Assembly (NCBI GenBank): GCA_016748015.1
Contig: JAAOMT010000436.1
Location: 1,362,847-1,426,846 of the forward strand
DNA length: 64,000 bases
Direction of reading: 5' to 3'
From: Geosiphon pyriformis
Taxonomy: Eukaryota; Glomeromycota; Glomeromycetes; Archaeosporales; Geosiphonaceae
Shown here: positions 10,620 to 22,700 of the stretch, piece by piece
How positions within the stretch are numbered: the first letter of the stretch is position 1
Layout of the letters: each line of letters begins with the position of its first letter
The notes under the pieces: generated by a model
Seen by the model: only the letters and a program-made list of their open reading frames with translations
Databases searched by the model: none
Told to the model about the DNA's origin: nothing
Position numbers and translations under genes: made by a program

Positions 10620-13600
10620 TTCTTGAGAGAAAAGGTAGGTTGCGACCAGTTTTGTGGCCGATGTTGCGTAAATGATTTACACGTAAAACGGAACGACAAA
10701 TCCTAAAGCCTAAAAAGTGCTGCTCACGAAAAATATTTCACAATTTAATACGCTACCCGGTTTGAAGTTAAGAAAATTCTGATGTGAGCAAAACTTTGCT
10801 ATACTAGATTACTATGGTTTTATAAACGGTGCTACTAAACTACTCTAACCAGCAATATTAATAGTTGTGATTTGTGATTCGTGATCGTGAATCGTTATCG
10901 CGAAAAGCTGGTAATTAAGCTTTTCTTTTTGTCTTTTATCAATTTGATCACATGATCCTTATCACCTTTATCAATTATCAAATGAGTGTTTTAACCTGTC
11001 TCATCTGACAAAAATTGATGGTTATGAGCCTTTGATGATCTTGATAAATTTTGTTTGCAATATTACTGCAGATCGAAGGTTTCAGTTTTTCAAATTAGCT
11101 GTTAATGTAAAAAGTTTCAAATTTTTGAAATTTAATATGATTGTTGTTCATTAATGGTCAAACGCAATTTGATCTAATATTTATTTTTATATTTTTATTA
11201 TATTTGAATATAATAATTAATCAAATAATTAATAGTTGAAGTAAATATTTTAAGTTTATTAAATTTTGAATTTAAACCTAATTATGTATTAAGCAAATAA
11301 TTTGTTAAATATTGTTTTAATTTTGGAAATCTTATATTTATAAAATATGACACTTTTATTTTTGTTAATATAATTAAGAAAACAATAACCAAAAAGTTTT
11401 TTTAATAATAAAAATAGTTAAATTAAATATACAAAAAATAGTTTTTTAAATACCACAAATTTAAATAATTTTTTGGTTATTATTATATTAAATTATACTA
11501 GTTTATAATAATTAATTTCAAAAACAATACAACCAAAAAAAAAGTATTTAATTAAAATTATTTTTATTATTATTAAACTTATTAATAAGCAAAACATATT
11601 TACAAATATTATTATAAGTAATTTATTTAAATAAAATAACATAATTTTTAATGTTTTTATATAATATTAATTATTAAATATTTTGTTGCTTTTAAAAATT
11701 TTTGTTATATTTGTAAAAAGTTTTTTTATAAAAAACAAAAATAATAAAGCTTTTTAAGAATTTATTGTTTAATTAAATTGTTATAATTGCTTTTAATTGT
11801 ATTTAATCTAATTTATAATACTTAATTATAATTAATAAAATTTAATATTATTTTTTTGTCTTTTTAATAAGCTAATAATCTTGGTTGGTGGTTTTTTTTA
11901 ATTAAAGTTCTTTTTAAAAAACATATTTGAATTAGTCTTAATATTGTTTTTATCTTTTCTAAAAGTCTCAAAGTTTTTAATAACAGATTAATTAACAAAT
12001 TGGTTTTTTCTGCTTTTATTATTAATATTATTACTACTATTTTACAAATAGCCAAAAAAACCAAAGAGTTAAGAAAACAATAATAGTTATTTGTATTTGC
12101 TATTATTATATTAAATTTCTTTGTAATTCTAAATAAAATCTTAAATAAAATTTCTTTAGTAAGAACCAGTTTTTTTTTTAGTATAAACAATTACAATAAC
12201 AGCACATTTTTCAAAATAAACCAAGATTAATTACTAACTGTATTATTAAATATAGTGTTTTTTAATTAATTATTATTAGTTTTAAAAGCAAATTAACTTA
12301 TTAAATTATTTAATCTTAAAAATTTAATTGATTAAATAGAAAATAAATCAATTTTTTTTCTTCTGTTTTTTTATTCTGTTTTTAGTAATATTTAAAAAAT
12401 AATTTTTAGTTATTAAAGATTCTCTAAATAAGTGGTTTTTGTTTTAATATTTAATATTATTTTTAAAATTAAATTGGTTTTGGTTAATTCTTTGTTTTGT
12501 TTATTGTTTGGTTTTATTAGACTTAAATTAGTTTTTAAAGACAATATTAAGCTATTTTGTGTAAATTTTGCTTCTAAAACTTTTTTGGTTACTGTTATTA
12601 AAATTTTTATTGGTGATTTTTTTTTAATCATACTTAAAATTGCAAAATTTTTTTTGGTAGCTTCTGGTCTTTTTTTTTACATTTGTTGTACTTTGTAATA
12701 TTTTTCTTAATATATCTTTCAATAATATTAAAAAAATTCTTAATGTTTTTAGTATTATTAATTTTGTTACATTAAAATCTATTAATTTATAATAATATAT
12801 TATTGTAGTTTTTAAAGATTTTTTTTTGCTACTGTTAATCTGTATTGGTGAAAAAAAATTATTGTTTTAAGAAATATGTTTAAAATCAAATTGGTCAATT
12901 TTTTTTAGTTATACTGTCTTTAAAATTAATAATATAATTTTTTAAGTTGGTAATTATACTTGTTTTATTTCTTATTTTTTTAATTTTTATTATTATTAAT
13001 GTTTTATTATTGTAATATTTGGCTTTATAAGTTTTTAGATTTTGTTATTGTTAAAATTAGTATTTTATACAAGTGTTATATTTAGTAAAAAACTTTTAAG
13101 TATTATTATTATTATAAATATTAAGATTTAAATTATTTGTTTATTAATCATAAAATATATATTTTTATTTTCTAAGCTGTTTTTTAAGTTTGTAATTGGT
13201 TTTAAGTCTTTTGTGTTATCTTCTATTAATGACAAGTTTTATATTATAATTTATGCTTTTTTAATTGTTTTTAATAATTTTGTCATTAAGTCTAAATTAA
13301 ATTCTTTAAAACTTCAAGTCTTAAATTTGGTAGTATTGGTTAAATTTATTATTAAGTTTATTGGTTTTTTAATTACTTTAATTATTATTTTTCTAAATAA
13401 TAATGCTGGCAAAAATTTTTTAAATAAAAAAAATCTGTTTTTTATAAAATATATTGTTAATAATTTTTCTAATTTTCTAATTAGTGTTTTAAAAAACATT
13501 GTTTGTTTCAAATCTGAAATTGATTTTAATAAAATAAACTATAATAAAATACTAACTGCTAATTTTTTTTTGAGTAAAAACACTATTAAATATATAGCTT

Positions 13601-13879
13601 TAATATATATTAAGTTAATTAAGTTGTTTTTTAATGAATTTATTTTTGATTTTATAAATTTAAATAATATTATTAAAAAAATTAATAAACTAAATTTACT
13701 TTTGGCTTCTTTTGTTTTAATATAATATTGTTTTAATTAATTCAAATAACTGGTTACATATAAAAAGTATATAACTTATATCTAGTTTAAATTACTTAAT
13801 TTAATATATTATATTAAGTTATATTTAAATTTTATTTGTTAAACATAATAAAAAAACAATCTTTAATAAAATTAAAAAA
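10620..13879. other. TOP1 upstream region passing into A+T-rich decayed DNA
   Basis: About 10,620-11,100 has near-normal composition and presumably carries the TOP1 promoter. From about 11,150 the DNA becomes almost pure A+T. Several open frames of 70-170 codons occur, but they are built almost only of Phe, Leu, Ile, Asn and Lys and resemble no protein. This is most simply old transposon DNA mutated beyond recognition. Confidence 0.5.
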
Positions 13880-15626
13880 AACTATTATATACCAAAACAA
13901 ACTTTCAATCAATTTATCAAAGAATTAAGAAGTAGTATTCTTCAATCTATTAGATTTTGTTATTTTGATAGCTTACAAAAAACCATAACACTTGCCTGTA
14001 ATTTTAAATTAGCAGAATAAAAAGCCAATCATATCTAAGCTATTAACTTAGCCATAAATAAAACATCAAATATTAATGCCAAACTTACTCAATTAAGTAA
14101 AAAATTGACTCAAAAAATTGAAGAATTCTTAGCAGAAAACTTTGAAATATATCAATTGTCACAATGTAAAAATAATTCTAGTAATTATTAACAACAGCAG
14201 AATTAATAATAACAACAATCTTAGAAGTCAAATTTTTATAATTGTTATTATTATCAGAAATCTAAATATATTACAAAAGATTACAGAAAAAAACTAGTTA
14301 ATTAAAACCAAGGAAATTAATATTAACCACAACTGAAATATTTCTAAGGCATTAAATTTTAATATTCTTTATTGTAATATTTACAATTATAATACTTACT
14401 TCAATAATTTTCAACTTACTATTAGTCTTCATAAGCAATAATACAGACAATACTTTAGTATTAAGTTCTAATATATAATAATTCCAGACCTTAAACCATT
14501 GACTATAATCAGAAATGGCAAAAGTAAAAATCAAATGCAATCTATTAATGAAACATCCAAATCAGTATATTATAGCAACATATTATTTTAAACAGCACAA
14601 ACAAAATACCCAAATCAGATTTCATATTTTGGTTTTAAAAAAACCTCAAATTTTGGTAATGCTATATCTTTGGAAAAAAAAAACATAGCCACAATTACTA
14701 ATTCTTTTTTTTAGAACATTAATCGAACTTTTAAAACAATTTTCTTTACTATGATTACTAAAAATAATATCCTGGCTGTTATATTTCTATTTAATATTAA
14801 CAGTTTGAACATGACTGATTTTTTTAGCAGAGCTGCTATTAATCAAAATAAATTAATTATAACAATGTATACTAATGCTAAAATAAAATAAATAAACATT
14901 AAATTAATATTTAACAGTAAATCTACAGACAATATAATCATAAAACAATTTATAGATTAACTAAATTACTAAGTAGATCATGCAATCACTACTAAAATAA
15001 TTACCATAGATGAGAATATTAAAACATTAATAAAAAAAATCAACAACTTTCTCTTTAAAATTTATAAAATTAGCATCTTAACTAAAATACTTATCATAAA
15101 AGTCACTTAATATTAAGCTTTTATAAAAAACAATTGGTTAATTAAAGCTTATTTTATATTTGATTGGACCACTTAGGAACTTCAGATTATTTTTAATAAA
15201 TAACATACTAAAGTATCTACTATGTGTAAACACTTTAGAATAACAATTCAAAAACAATTTCTAATTGACTTTAAAGAACTTATATTTTAGCCAATCTTGA
15301 AAACTTATCAAGTTTCTTAGGCTGACAATTTCTAAACAGAACTACTACTACTTTTCACATAGAAAAAAAAGGAAAAAGAATGACAGACAAAGAATCTTAG
15401 GAATTATCATTAATCTACTTAATCCTAAATTAATAAAATCAAATAGATTAATCTCTAAAATTAATTTGTGTTAATTATGAAAAGAAGTTATTCTTTATGA
15501 ATGCTTGTATCAGAAATAATAAAGTATAGTTCATTGTTATTAGATACTATTGTCAATCTTATGTATTAGAATAATTTAAATAACTAAAATAGTAAAGCAA
15601 ATAGGACAAAATTTTATGTCTTGTAT
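13880..15626 (+). mobile_element. Decayed Ty3/gypsy-type gag-protease region
   Basis: Plus-strand translation, ignoring stops, shows a gag-like segment (13,900-14,170, Gln-rich end), a zinc-knuckle remnant near 14,235-14,290 where FYNCYYYQKSKYITKDY matches a C-x2-C-x4-H-x4-C knuckle with Cys and His changed to Tyr, and an aspartyl-protease-like stretch at about 14,870-15,200. That stretch ends in NNWLIKAYFIFDWTT*ELQ and is followed by a downstream Cys-rich segment. The same protease-region pattern recurs on the minus strand at 60.1-60.4 kb. Replacements such as Cys/His to Tyr and Gln to stop are what G-to-A and C-to-T changes produce. Full of stops and non-functional. Edges are approximate and the right end abuts an LTR. 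Confidence 0.6.
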
Positions 15627-16422
15627 TATTATAGATGATTATTTAAAATATTAAAACAAATAACAAATCCATAACTTAGTATTTAATATTTGATAATTGT
15701 TAATAATATCTGAAAATTTTGGAGTTAAAAGTTTTGGTTAAGTTTTTTGTATAATAGACAGAAATTTAATTGATAGTTTTTTCTGTGAATTTTTTTCTTC
15801 AGCATAATAGCTAATTTATTCTGATAGTTGTGTCCTTCTAATAAGCTATCCTTAAATTTCTACCTTTATTTTTGGGTTTTTTACCAAGCTATTCTTAATG
15901 TCAAATACTTAATACTTAATTTTTTTTAATTAATTAGTAAACAACAAAGAAACAAAACAAAAAAAAATAAAGAAATAAAAGAAATTAAAAAAAAATAAGA
16001 AAAAAAATAAGAAATTAGTATTTTGTTAATAGCTGTAATCAAGAATTATTAGTTTAATATAGTTAAGTATTAAATTTTATCAACATAGAATATTAATAGT
16101 ATAAAATTGATTAATATTCCTTATTAAATGATAATAACATAAATTAGATAATAATTATATGTTTATCAATATTAATGTATATCTATTTCAAATTATAGAA
16201 AAATATCTTTTGAAGAAAAAGTATTGAGGTTTTAAACTTTATCAAATTCTGAATACTTTTTTGCTTCTAATATTTTTGCTATATATACATAATTTGTGCT
16301 ATATAAAATTTCTGAAAATCCTGCAATTTTCCAAGAGAATTTTGAAATTTCTCATTTTACTATGCCTATTTCTGATTGGCTATTTTACTTATTATTATAA
16401 TTTCTAATTTTTATGAGTAATA
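15627..16422 (+). repeat. Decayed LTR copy (LTR family 1)
   Basis: Colinear with the well-preserved LTR at 61,538-62,464. It begins TATTATAGATGATT where the intact copy has TGTTACAGATGATT, shares the 'TTTTGTATAATAGACAGA' block, the A-rich tract with ACAACAAAG, the TGCTATATATACATA motif and the 'CTGATTGGCTA' block, and ends GTAATA for GTAACA. Most differences are C-to-T or G-to-A. Strand is given relative to the reference copy; the true transcription direction is probably the opposite (see the Ty3/gypsy element at 48-60 kb). Confidence 0.75.
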
Positions 16423-18150
16423 TTAATAAAAAAGCTATTGGGCTGTCTAATATCTCTAATAAAATATGGAAACATTGCAATAAAAACATTTTAAATCTTT
16501 TTTTATGCTTATTTAATTTGTATCTGGTAATAAAATCTGTTTCTAATGTTTAAAAAAAGGCTTAAATGTTAATAATTCTAAAACCTTATAAATAAAAGAG
16601 TATTTTAATAAATACTAAACTAATTGTTCTTATTAAAACCATAAGGAAAATTTTTTTAAAGGTTTTGTCTGATTGAATATTTAAAGTTTATAGTAAGTAT
16701 AACATTTTGCATAATAACAATTTTTCAGTTTTAAAAGATACTTTAACTTAGTTTTCTATTTTTGCTATTAAGTTTGTTGTAGAAAATGTCTTAGAAAAAA
16801 GCAAAAAAATTTGATTAGTGCTCTAAGATATACAAAAAGCCTATAATTTGGTAGACTAATTACATTTGGAGAAAAGTTTAAAAAAAATTAAAATATGTAT
16901 CAAATTTATTAAGTTTTTTGATTATATCTACAATGATCATATAAATAAGGTAATAACAAATTTTGGTTTGTCTAATAGTTATATAGTTTATAATGGACTA
17001 GATCAAAGTAAAAGTTTTTTTATCTCTTCTTTAGAAAATCTTTTATGGCCTTTTTTTGTGCAAAGTGAAAAAATATAACTCAGCTTTTAAGTATTACATG
17101 AATTTCAAATTTGTTATCAGAATTGGCAAAATTGAATTTAATACAGTTTAATCTTTTATTTGGCTGCTGGTGTTTTTATTAATAACACAATTTAAATTGG
17201 CAATTATTATACAACAATACAAAATATATTAAATATTGCTAATAAGTTTTTTGATATTATAGATATCTCAATAAATACAGAAAAAACAATGATTATTTCA
17301 ATAAATCTAAAGTCCAATAATTTTTTTTTGAAAATTAATGGTTTTCTTATTTCAATTACAAAAGCTAGTAAATTTTATTAGTATTTAGGCATTTTTTTGT
17401 CAACTAAGAATCTTTTTGGTTCAAGTATAAAAAAAGCAAACTCAGATGTAAAGTTTTTTTATCAATAATTTTGTATAAAACTATATCAAATAAACAATTT
17501 TTTTATTTAGTCTTAGCAGTTTTACAGCCAATTATTGAAAACAAAATTCAGTTTAGCTTTATTAACAAGAGTACATGTAACAGATAAAACTGTTTGATTA
17601 GTAAAGATTTAAAAACCAAAGCTAATTTACCAAATGACTTCCCTATTAAAACTGTATATCATTCAGCTTTGTACAATTTAAAATCTTTTAATTAGATTTG
17701 GATAAAAAGAAAGATGACTTTAATAATGAATTTTGCCAACAATATTAGTGTTTTAAATCAGTTTTTTCAATATAAATTGTTAGATTTACAAGTATTAAAA
17801 TAAATTTTTTAAAACTTTTTTCAATTTTTTATTAAACTAAAAGTAAATTCAGTAAACAATTTTCTTGTTAATATTACTCTAATTTTTTTAAACATTAAAA
17901 TTTTTCTGACCAATAGTTTGTTCAATGTCTTTTATCTTAAAAATAGAATTCTGTTATAAATATCTTGGGCCAGATAAAATATTTTCAAATTTATAGATCT
18001 CTTAAGTGCTTTGACATAATTTTTGTAAATCAATTTTTAAATAATTATAAAAAGTGTTTTTTTTAGAAGAATTTTTGTTGTTAGAAATAATTAGATTTTA
18101 AAGATCTAATTTCTTTTTAGTTTGTCTATTTATTATAATTCTTATTTTTA
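16423..18150 (+). mobile_element. Decayed LINE fragment (RT to linker)
   Basis: Plus-strand translation aligns step by step with ORF2 of LINE A. AIGLSNISNKIWKHC matches AAGLSGISNELWKHC; ILKPYK and the following LINTKLIVLIKTIRKIFLK match the RT finger region; 16,866-17,078 retains an open stretch equivalent to the palm (FGLSNSYIVYNGLDQS against FGLTSGYHVHNGLDQG). The catalytic FVDD block is degraded to FINNTI. Similarity continues through 'YLGIFLST' to about 18,150. It begins directly at the LTR. Many stops; A+T content far above LINE A. Confidence 0.75.
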
Positions 18151-19590
18151 TAAGTAATAATATTATATTCAAAATTTTTTTATTTTATAAGTGTGTTTTT
18201 TTAATATATAATAGACAAAAAAAAATTTAATTTATGTAAAATTACAGAAATCTGGTCAACAAAAAGTTTTAAAAAATATTCTAAAATATTTAAACAAATG
18301 TTTAAAACCAAAGCCATAAGACTATTGTCTAAAATATTTATTAAGTCTGTTATTATTAAAAAATTGTATAATAAGTTCGAAAAAAAAGTAAAGATTATGT
18401 TATTAATTACAAATATTTAAGTTTTGTTATTAAAAAAAAACAATTAAAAAATTAAAATTTGTTTTTTTATATATATAATATTGCTTATTAGAATTAAAAA
18501 ATTTTTTTTATTACATTCAGACACTTTTTTATTAAGTATATATTTGCTTAAAATATGATTATATTGTTTATAATTAACATACAAAAATAATATTAAATCA
18601 GCTTAACACAAACTTATGTTTTTAAAAATTAAAATAAAATAAATAACAGCTTTTTTAGAAAAAATAGAATTAAAAAAAATTATAATTTAACAAGTTTGTA
18701 TGTAAATAATTAAATTATATGTTATAATATAAGTTTTATTATATAATACAATAAAATTAAACAGACTATAAACTATAGTGCTAATTAAAAATATATATAA
18801 AAAAGTATAATACTGATCTTTAAAGTCTTATGTTTGTTTGTTATTAATTGTTTTGGCCATATATACAAAGTTTTTTTCTAATATAATTAATTATTTAAAT
18901 ACAATTAAGTTAATAGTATTAAGATTTTTAAATTCAACTAGTGTTTTTTATTATAGGCTAATAAGTTGTATTCTAATTGTTTTTATTTTATTAAATTTAG
19001 CAAACATCAATTATAATACCAATTTAAAAAGATTAATAGAGATTTTTTTAATTATTATTTTCAAATTTGATTTAATATTGACTTATTTTAAATTGGTATT
19101 TATTAAAAATTTTTAAATTTTTAATTTAATTAAGATTAAATTTAAAAATAAACATTAATCAAATTATTTTGTAAAATTTTAAGAAAGTTAAAATTTTCTT
19201 AAATTTATTTACTTAATAAAATAATTTTTTTACAATTTTTAATTTATTATTTAGAGTTTTACCAAAAACAGCTAATATATTAATATTAAAAATAAAGATT
19301 TTATTAAACCAAAAACTTTTTTTTTAATTAACAAAGTATTCTGAATATTTTTAATAAAAAAAATTAAAAAAAACAAATCTAAAATCTTATTATTACTTAT
19401 AGTATTAATAAAAAATATAATATATCTGTTATATTATAAGTTATTATTTGATTTTTATGTATTATTATATTATTTATATTATTAATATTATTATTTTTTA
19501 TATTATTTAAATTAATATATCTAGTTTTTTTAATAATTAAATTATTTGAATTTTTGGTATTTAATATTTTACTAATACTATTTACTTTAC
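18151..19590. other. A+T-rich DNA without recognisable gene
   Basis: Almost pure A+T, with only low-complexity open frames (for example 92 codons at 18,838) lacking any family resemblance. Probably further decayed repeat. Confidence 0.5.
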
Positions 19591-19615
19591 TTTTTATTTT
19601 ATTATTCTATAATTT
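19591..19615. repeat. Imperfect target-site duplication, left of LINE A
   Basis: TTTTTATTTT-ATTA-TTCTATAATTT precedes the LINE A tail. A near copy (TTTTTATTTT-GTCTTT-TTCTATAATTT) follows the element's 5' end at 26,377-26,403. The two copies differ only in the middle. Confidence 0.5.
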
Positions 19616-19746
19616 TTTTTTTTTTATTGCTTAATAAGTGAGGTCCAAACACTACCTAGCACTATACATCAAGGAATTGATCTAAACTAGGCGTGAATCA
19701 TGCACTTTCTACACGTGACCAGCCACTCGGGCCAATCAGAACAACA

Positions 19747-22700
19747 CTATGCAGCTATATGAACTGATACTGATTCACCTATACCTGAAAAGAACAAGCA
19801 AGCCTTGCGAAAACCAAAATGAACACCTAAAGCACTAGTAATGCCAAGTAATCTAACCACCCCTGCAGAGAACCTCGAAGCCAAACCATGAACCGAGACA
19901 ACGGCTGAACCATTTAGCAGGATCAGTCCATTCTTCTCCATATACGCACAATGCTTAGCACGAATCGACCAGACATCCTTCCTGAAAGCAAGACCAAGAG
20001 AGCGTACAAACTTGACAATCTCCAAAACAGCAATCTTGGGGTCATGAAAGATGGAAACAGCCTTGCTAAACCATCCATTGAAAACAAAGCCCTTAAAAAG
20101 AGCCATAGACACAGAGAAATCAGAGACACTGGATGACAACAGCTGCAATATACCCGAGGAGGAGTAAGAGGAGCCAGAAAGCACCTTCCAGGACCCTACA
20201 TGAGAATTCAACAACTGGTGCCAAACAGACTCGTCAACCTTGCAAGAGAACACATGATCTGACACCTCCACCTCATTACAATACAAGCACAACACGCTAG
20301 GATAACATTTATCATAGAGGTGCTTCCGAACAGCAACCGGCAGCCGATGGTACAAAGACTTCATAAAATAAGTATGCACACTGGACAAACACCTGCTGGT
20401 GAATCCTGCAGCCATGTGCAAATCAGGATGCCACACCAACGACGAACGGGGCCAATCAACCTCAGAAGACAAGCTGCCAACTAAAACCCCAGAACCAGAA
20501 CCAATCTCCCATCATGCATAACAAATAGAATGATAAATATCACGAACAAAATGCCTCGAATTCCCAGAAACAACATCACCATCAGCCACCAAGAAGTGCT
20601 CACTCAAGCGAGAGGAAAGATACCAATTGGAGAGAGAAGCGGCACCAGCGAACACGTCGGCATATTCGTTTCCCGAAACACCAGAATGACCTTTCACCTT
20701 GCAAAAACTAACTCTTAACTTCTTACTGCAAATTACATTGACAATATGATGACACTCGACCCAACACTGATTACGAAAATCGGGACACACCAGATCTAAC
20801 TCCGACCTACAAGCATCCAACGCCAATTGATTATCTGAGAACAAACAGACAGAGCTTGACGGGGGAACACACTCCAGAGCTAAAGCAACCACCTGCAATT
20901 CCACCAAAGTAGATGACATCAAACCCGAAACCCTTACGCCCAAACCCAAACCAATGTCCTCAAAAAAAACAGCAGCACCAGCTCTACAGCCAACCATGCC
21001 AAGACCACTAAGAGATCCATCTGTATATACCGACAGGCTGCTAGCACTGGTCACCAAGAGATGATCACGAATAGACTTAAATTCACTAGACTTAAGAATG
21101 TTTGAAGGACTACTATCTCCCAAAACTAGAGACTGATTGCGAGAAGATCTCACACTATTGAGAAACAAAACAGAAAGTCTGAACCACTCAGGAACTGGGC
21201 CATGGGGGTCCAATCTCTTCCACCGCTTGAAAGTGTACCAATCATAGACAGCACCATGACAGCCACGAAGTTGATTCACAAAGGCAATACCATACCGCTG
21301 AAGAGAAGAGAGAAACTTGAGAAACCTTGACTCGCCCAGAACCTCAGACATAGGCACTCCATCATGAGACCGAAAGGAACTAACCAAAGAGCCACCCAGA
21401 GAAACATTGCAATCGACAAGAACACGAACCATGCCTGTCAGAAAGTTATTAGAAGCACTGACACAAATACGAACAGAAGAACACAAAGAATGAACAGGGC
21501 ACCAACACAGAACTTGCAAGTCATGAGACCTGTGGGAAAACAAATGACCCAAAATACCACCAGAGTTCGCAAAACTGACAAGGGAAGCAATCTTGCTTTC
21601 AGATTGAACTTGAGAAAATGACTTCAAACCATAAAACGAAGGGTGGTAAACCACATCATTGGGGAAGTCGAGTGGCAAACCAGACTTGAGCTTCAAACCT
21701 TTACGAATCAGAGCATCCTACTTCCCGCACATGCCAACAGGAATAAAACTGAACTGAGTTCTATAGCTGACTATCGGATGCAGAACTGCCGACACCAAAT
21801 ACAAAAACTGCTTATCTGAGACTGCCTTCCTCAACACCAGATTGGTGAAAAAGCGAACGTCCGAATGCGCCTTAGCCAAGCTAGGCCTCGAAAGACCCTC
21901 AGTCGACAAAAAAATGCCCAGATATTGGTGAGATTTGCCCTTTTTGGCAATAGAAATGGGCGAACCACTGATAGAAAGGAAGGGACTACTGACTCTGCTA
22001 TTGATAGGAATGGCTACCATTTTGTCGTTGTTAATAGAAATGTCATTGATAAAAAAAAATTCACTAGCAACATTGAGAATATGTTGAGTAGCCGCCTAAC
22101 TGCTACCAACCCAAATCGTATCATCAACAAAAGCACCAGTGGCAAAAAAAGAAGAAAACCCAGTCTGGGATTCGGAATAACCATTCTTGGAAACAAAGTG
22201 AGAGTTCAATCTATACCCACATACACTCTCCTGTCTTTTGACTTTGCACAAAAGAGGATCATAAAATATGCGCCAGAGAAAAGGAGAGAAAACCTCTCCC
22301 TGGTCCAAACCATTGTGCACATGATAACCACTCGTCAGTCCAAAATCAGTCATGACTCGGTTGGTACGATCTCTATGAATACCACCAAAAAACTGAATAA
22401 ATTTGCTACACATCTTAATCCTAACCAAACTTTTCTCGAGATGCTCCCAGCCAACTGAGTCATACGCTTTTCGCATGTCCTGCAGAACCAGCCATAGCTC
22501 CCTGTTTTTTTCCAAAGCATCTTCGACCACCGAACCAATTGCAAAAATAGGGAACTGGGTTGTCGTACCCTTCAAAACTGAGAAATTAGCCCCTCGAAGC
22601 ACGTCAAAAGTACTGCACGCCAAAGAAATCCTGTCTGAGAGTATCTTGGAAAGAATCTTGCGAGCCGTTTCGATCAAGGCAATAGGACGTGTGTTCATTA

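Noticed and set aside
11864-12631. Two minus-strand frames of 108 and 72 codons
   Set aside because: Lys/Ile/Leu/Asn-only composition and no recognisable domain; same reasoning as for other A+T-rich frames.
13213-13725. 170-codon plus-strand frame in A+T-rich DNA
   Set aside because: Composed almost only of Ile, Leu, Phe, Asn, Lys, Val and Ser, with no motif; long open frames of this kind arise once decay has removed G and C. It sits among decayed repeats.
18838-19116. 92-codon plus-strand frame with hydrophobic segments
   Set aside because: Looks membrane-like only because decayed A+T-rich DNA encodes Phe, Leu and Ile; no supporting evidence.
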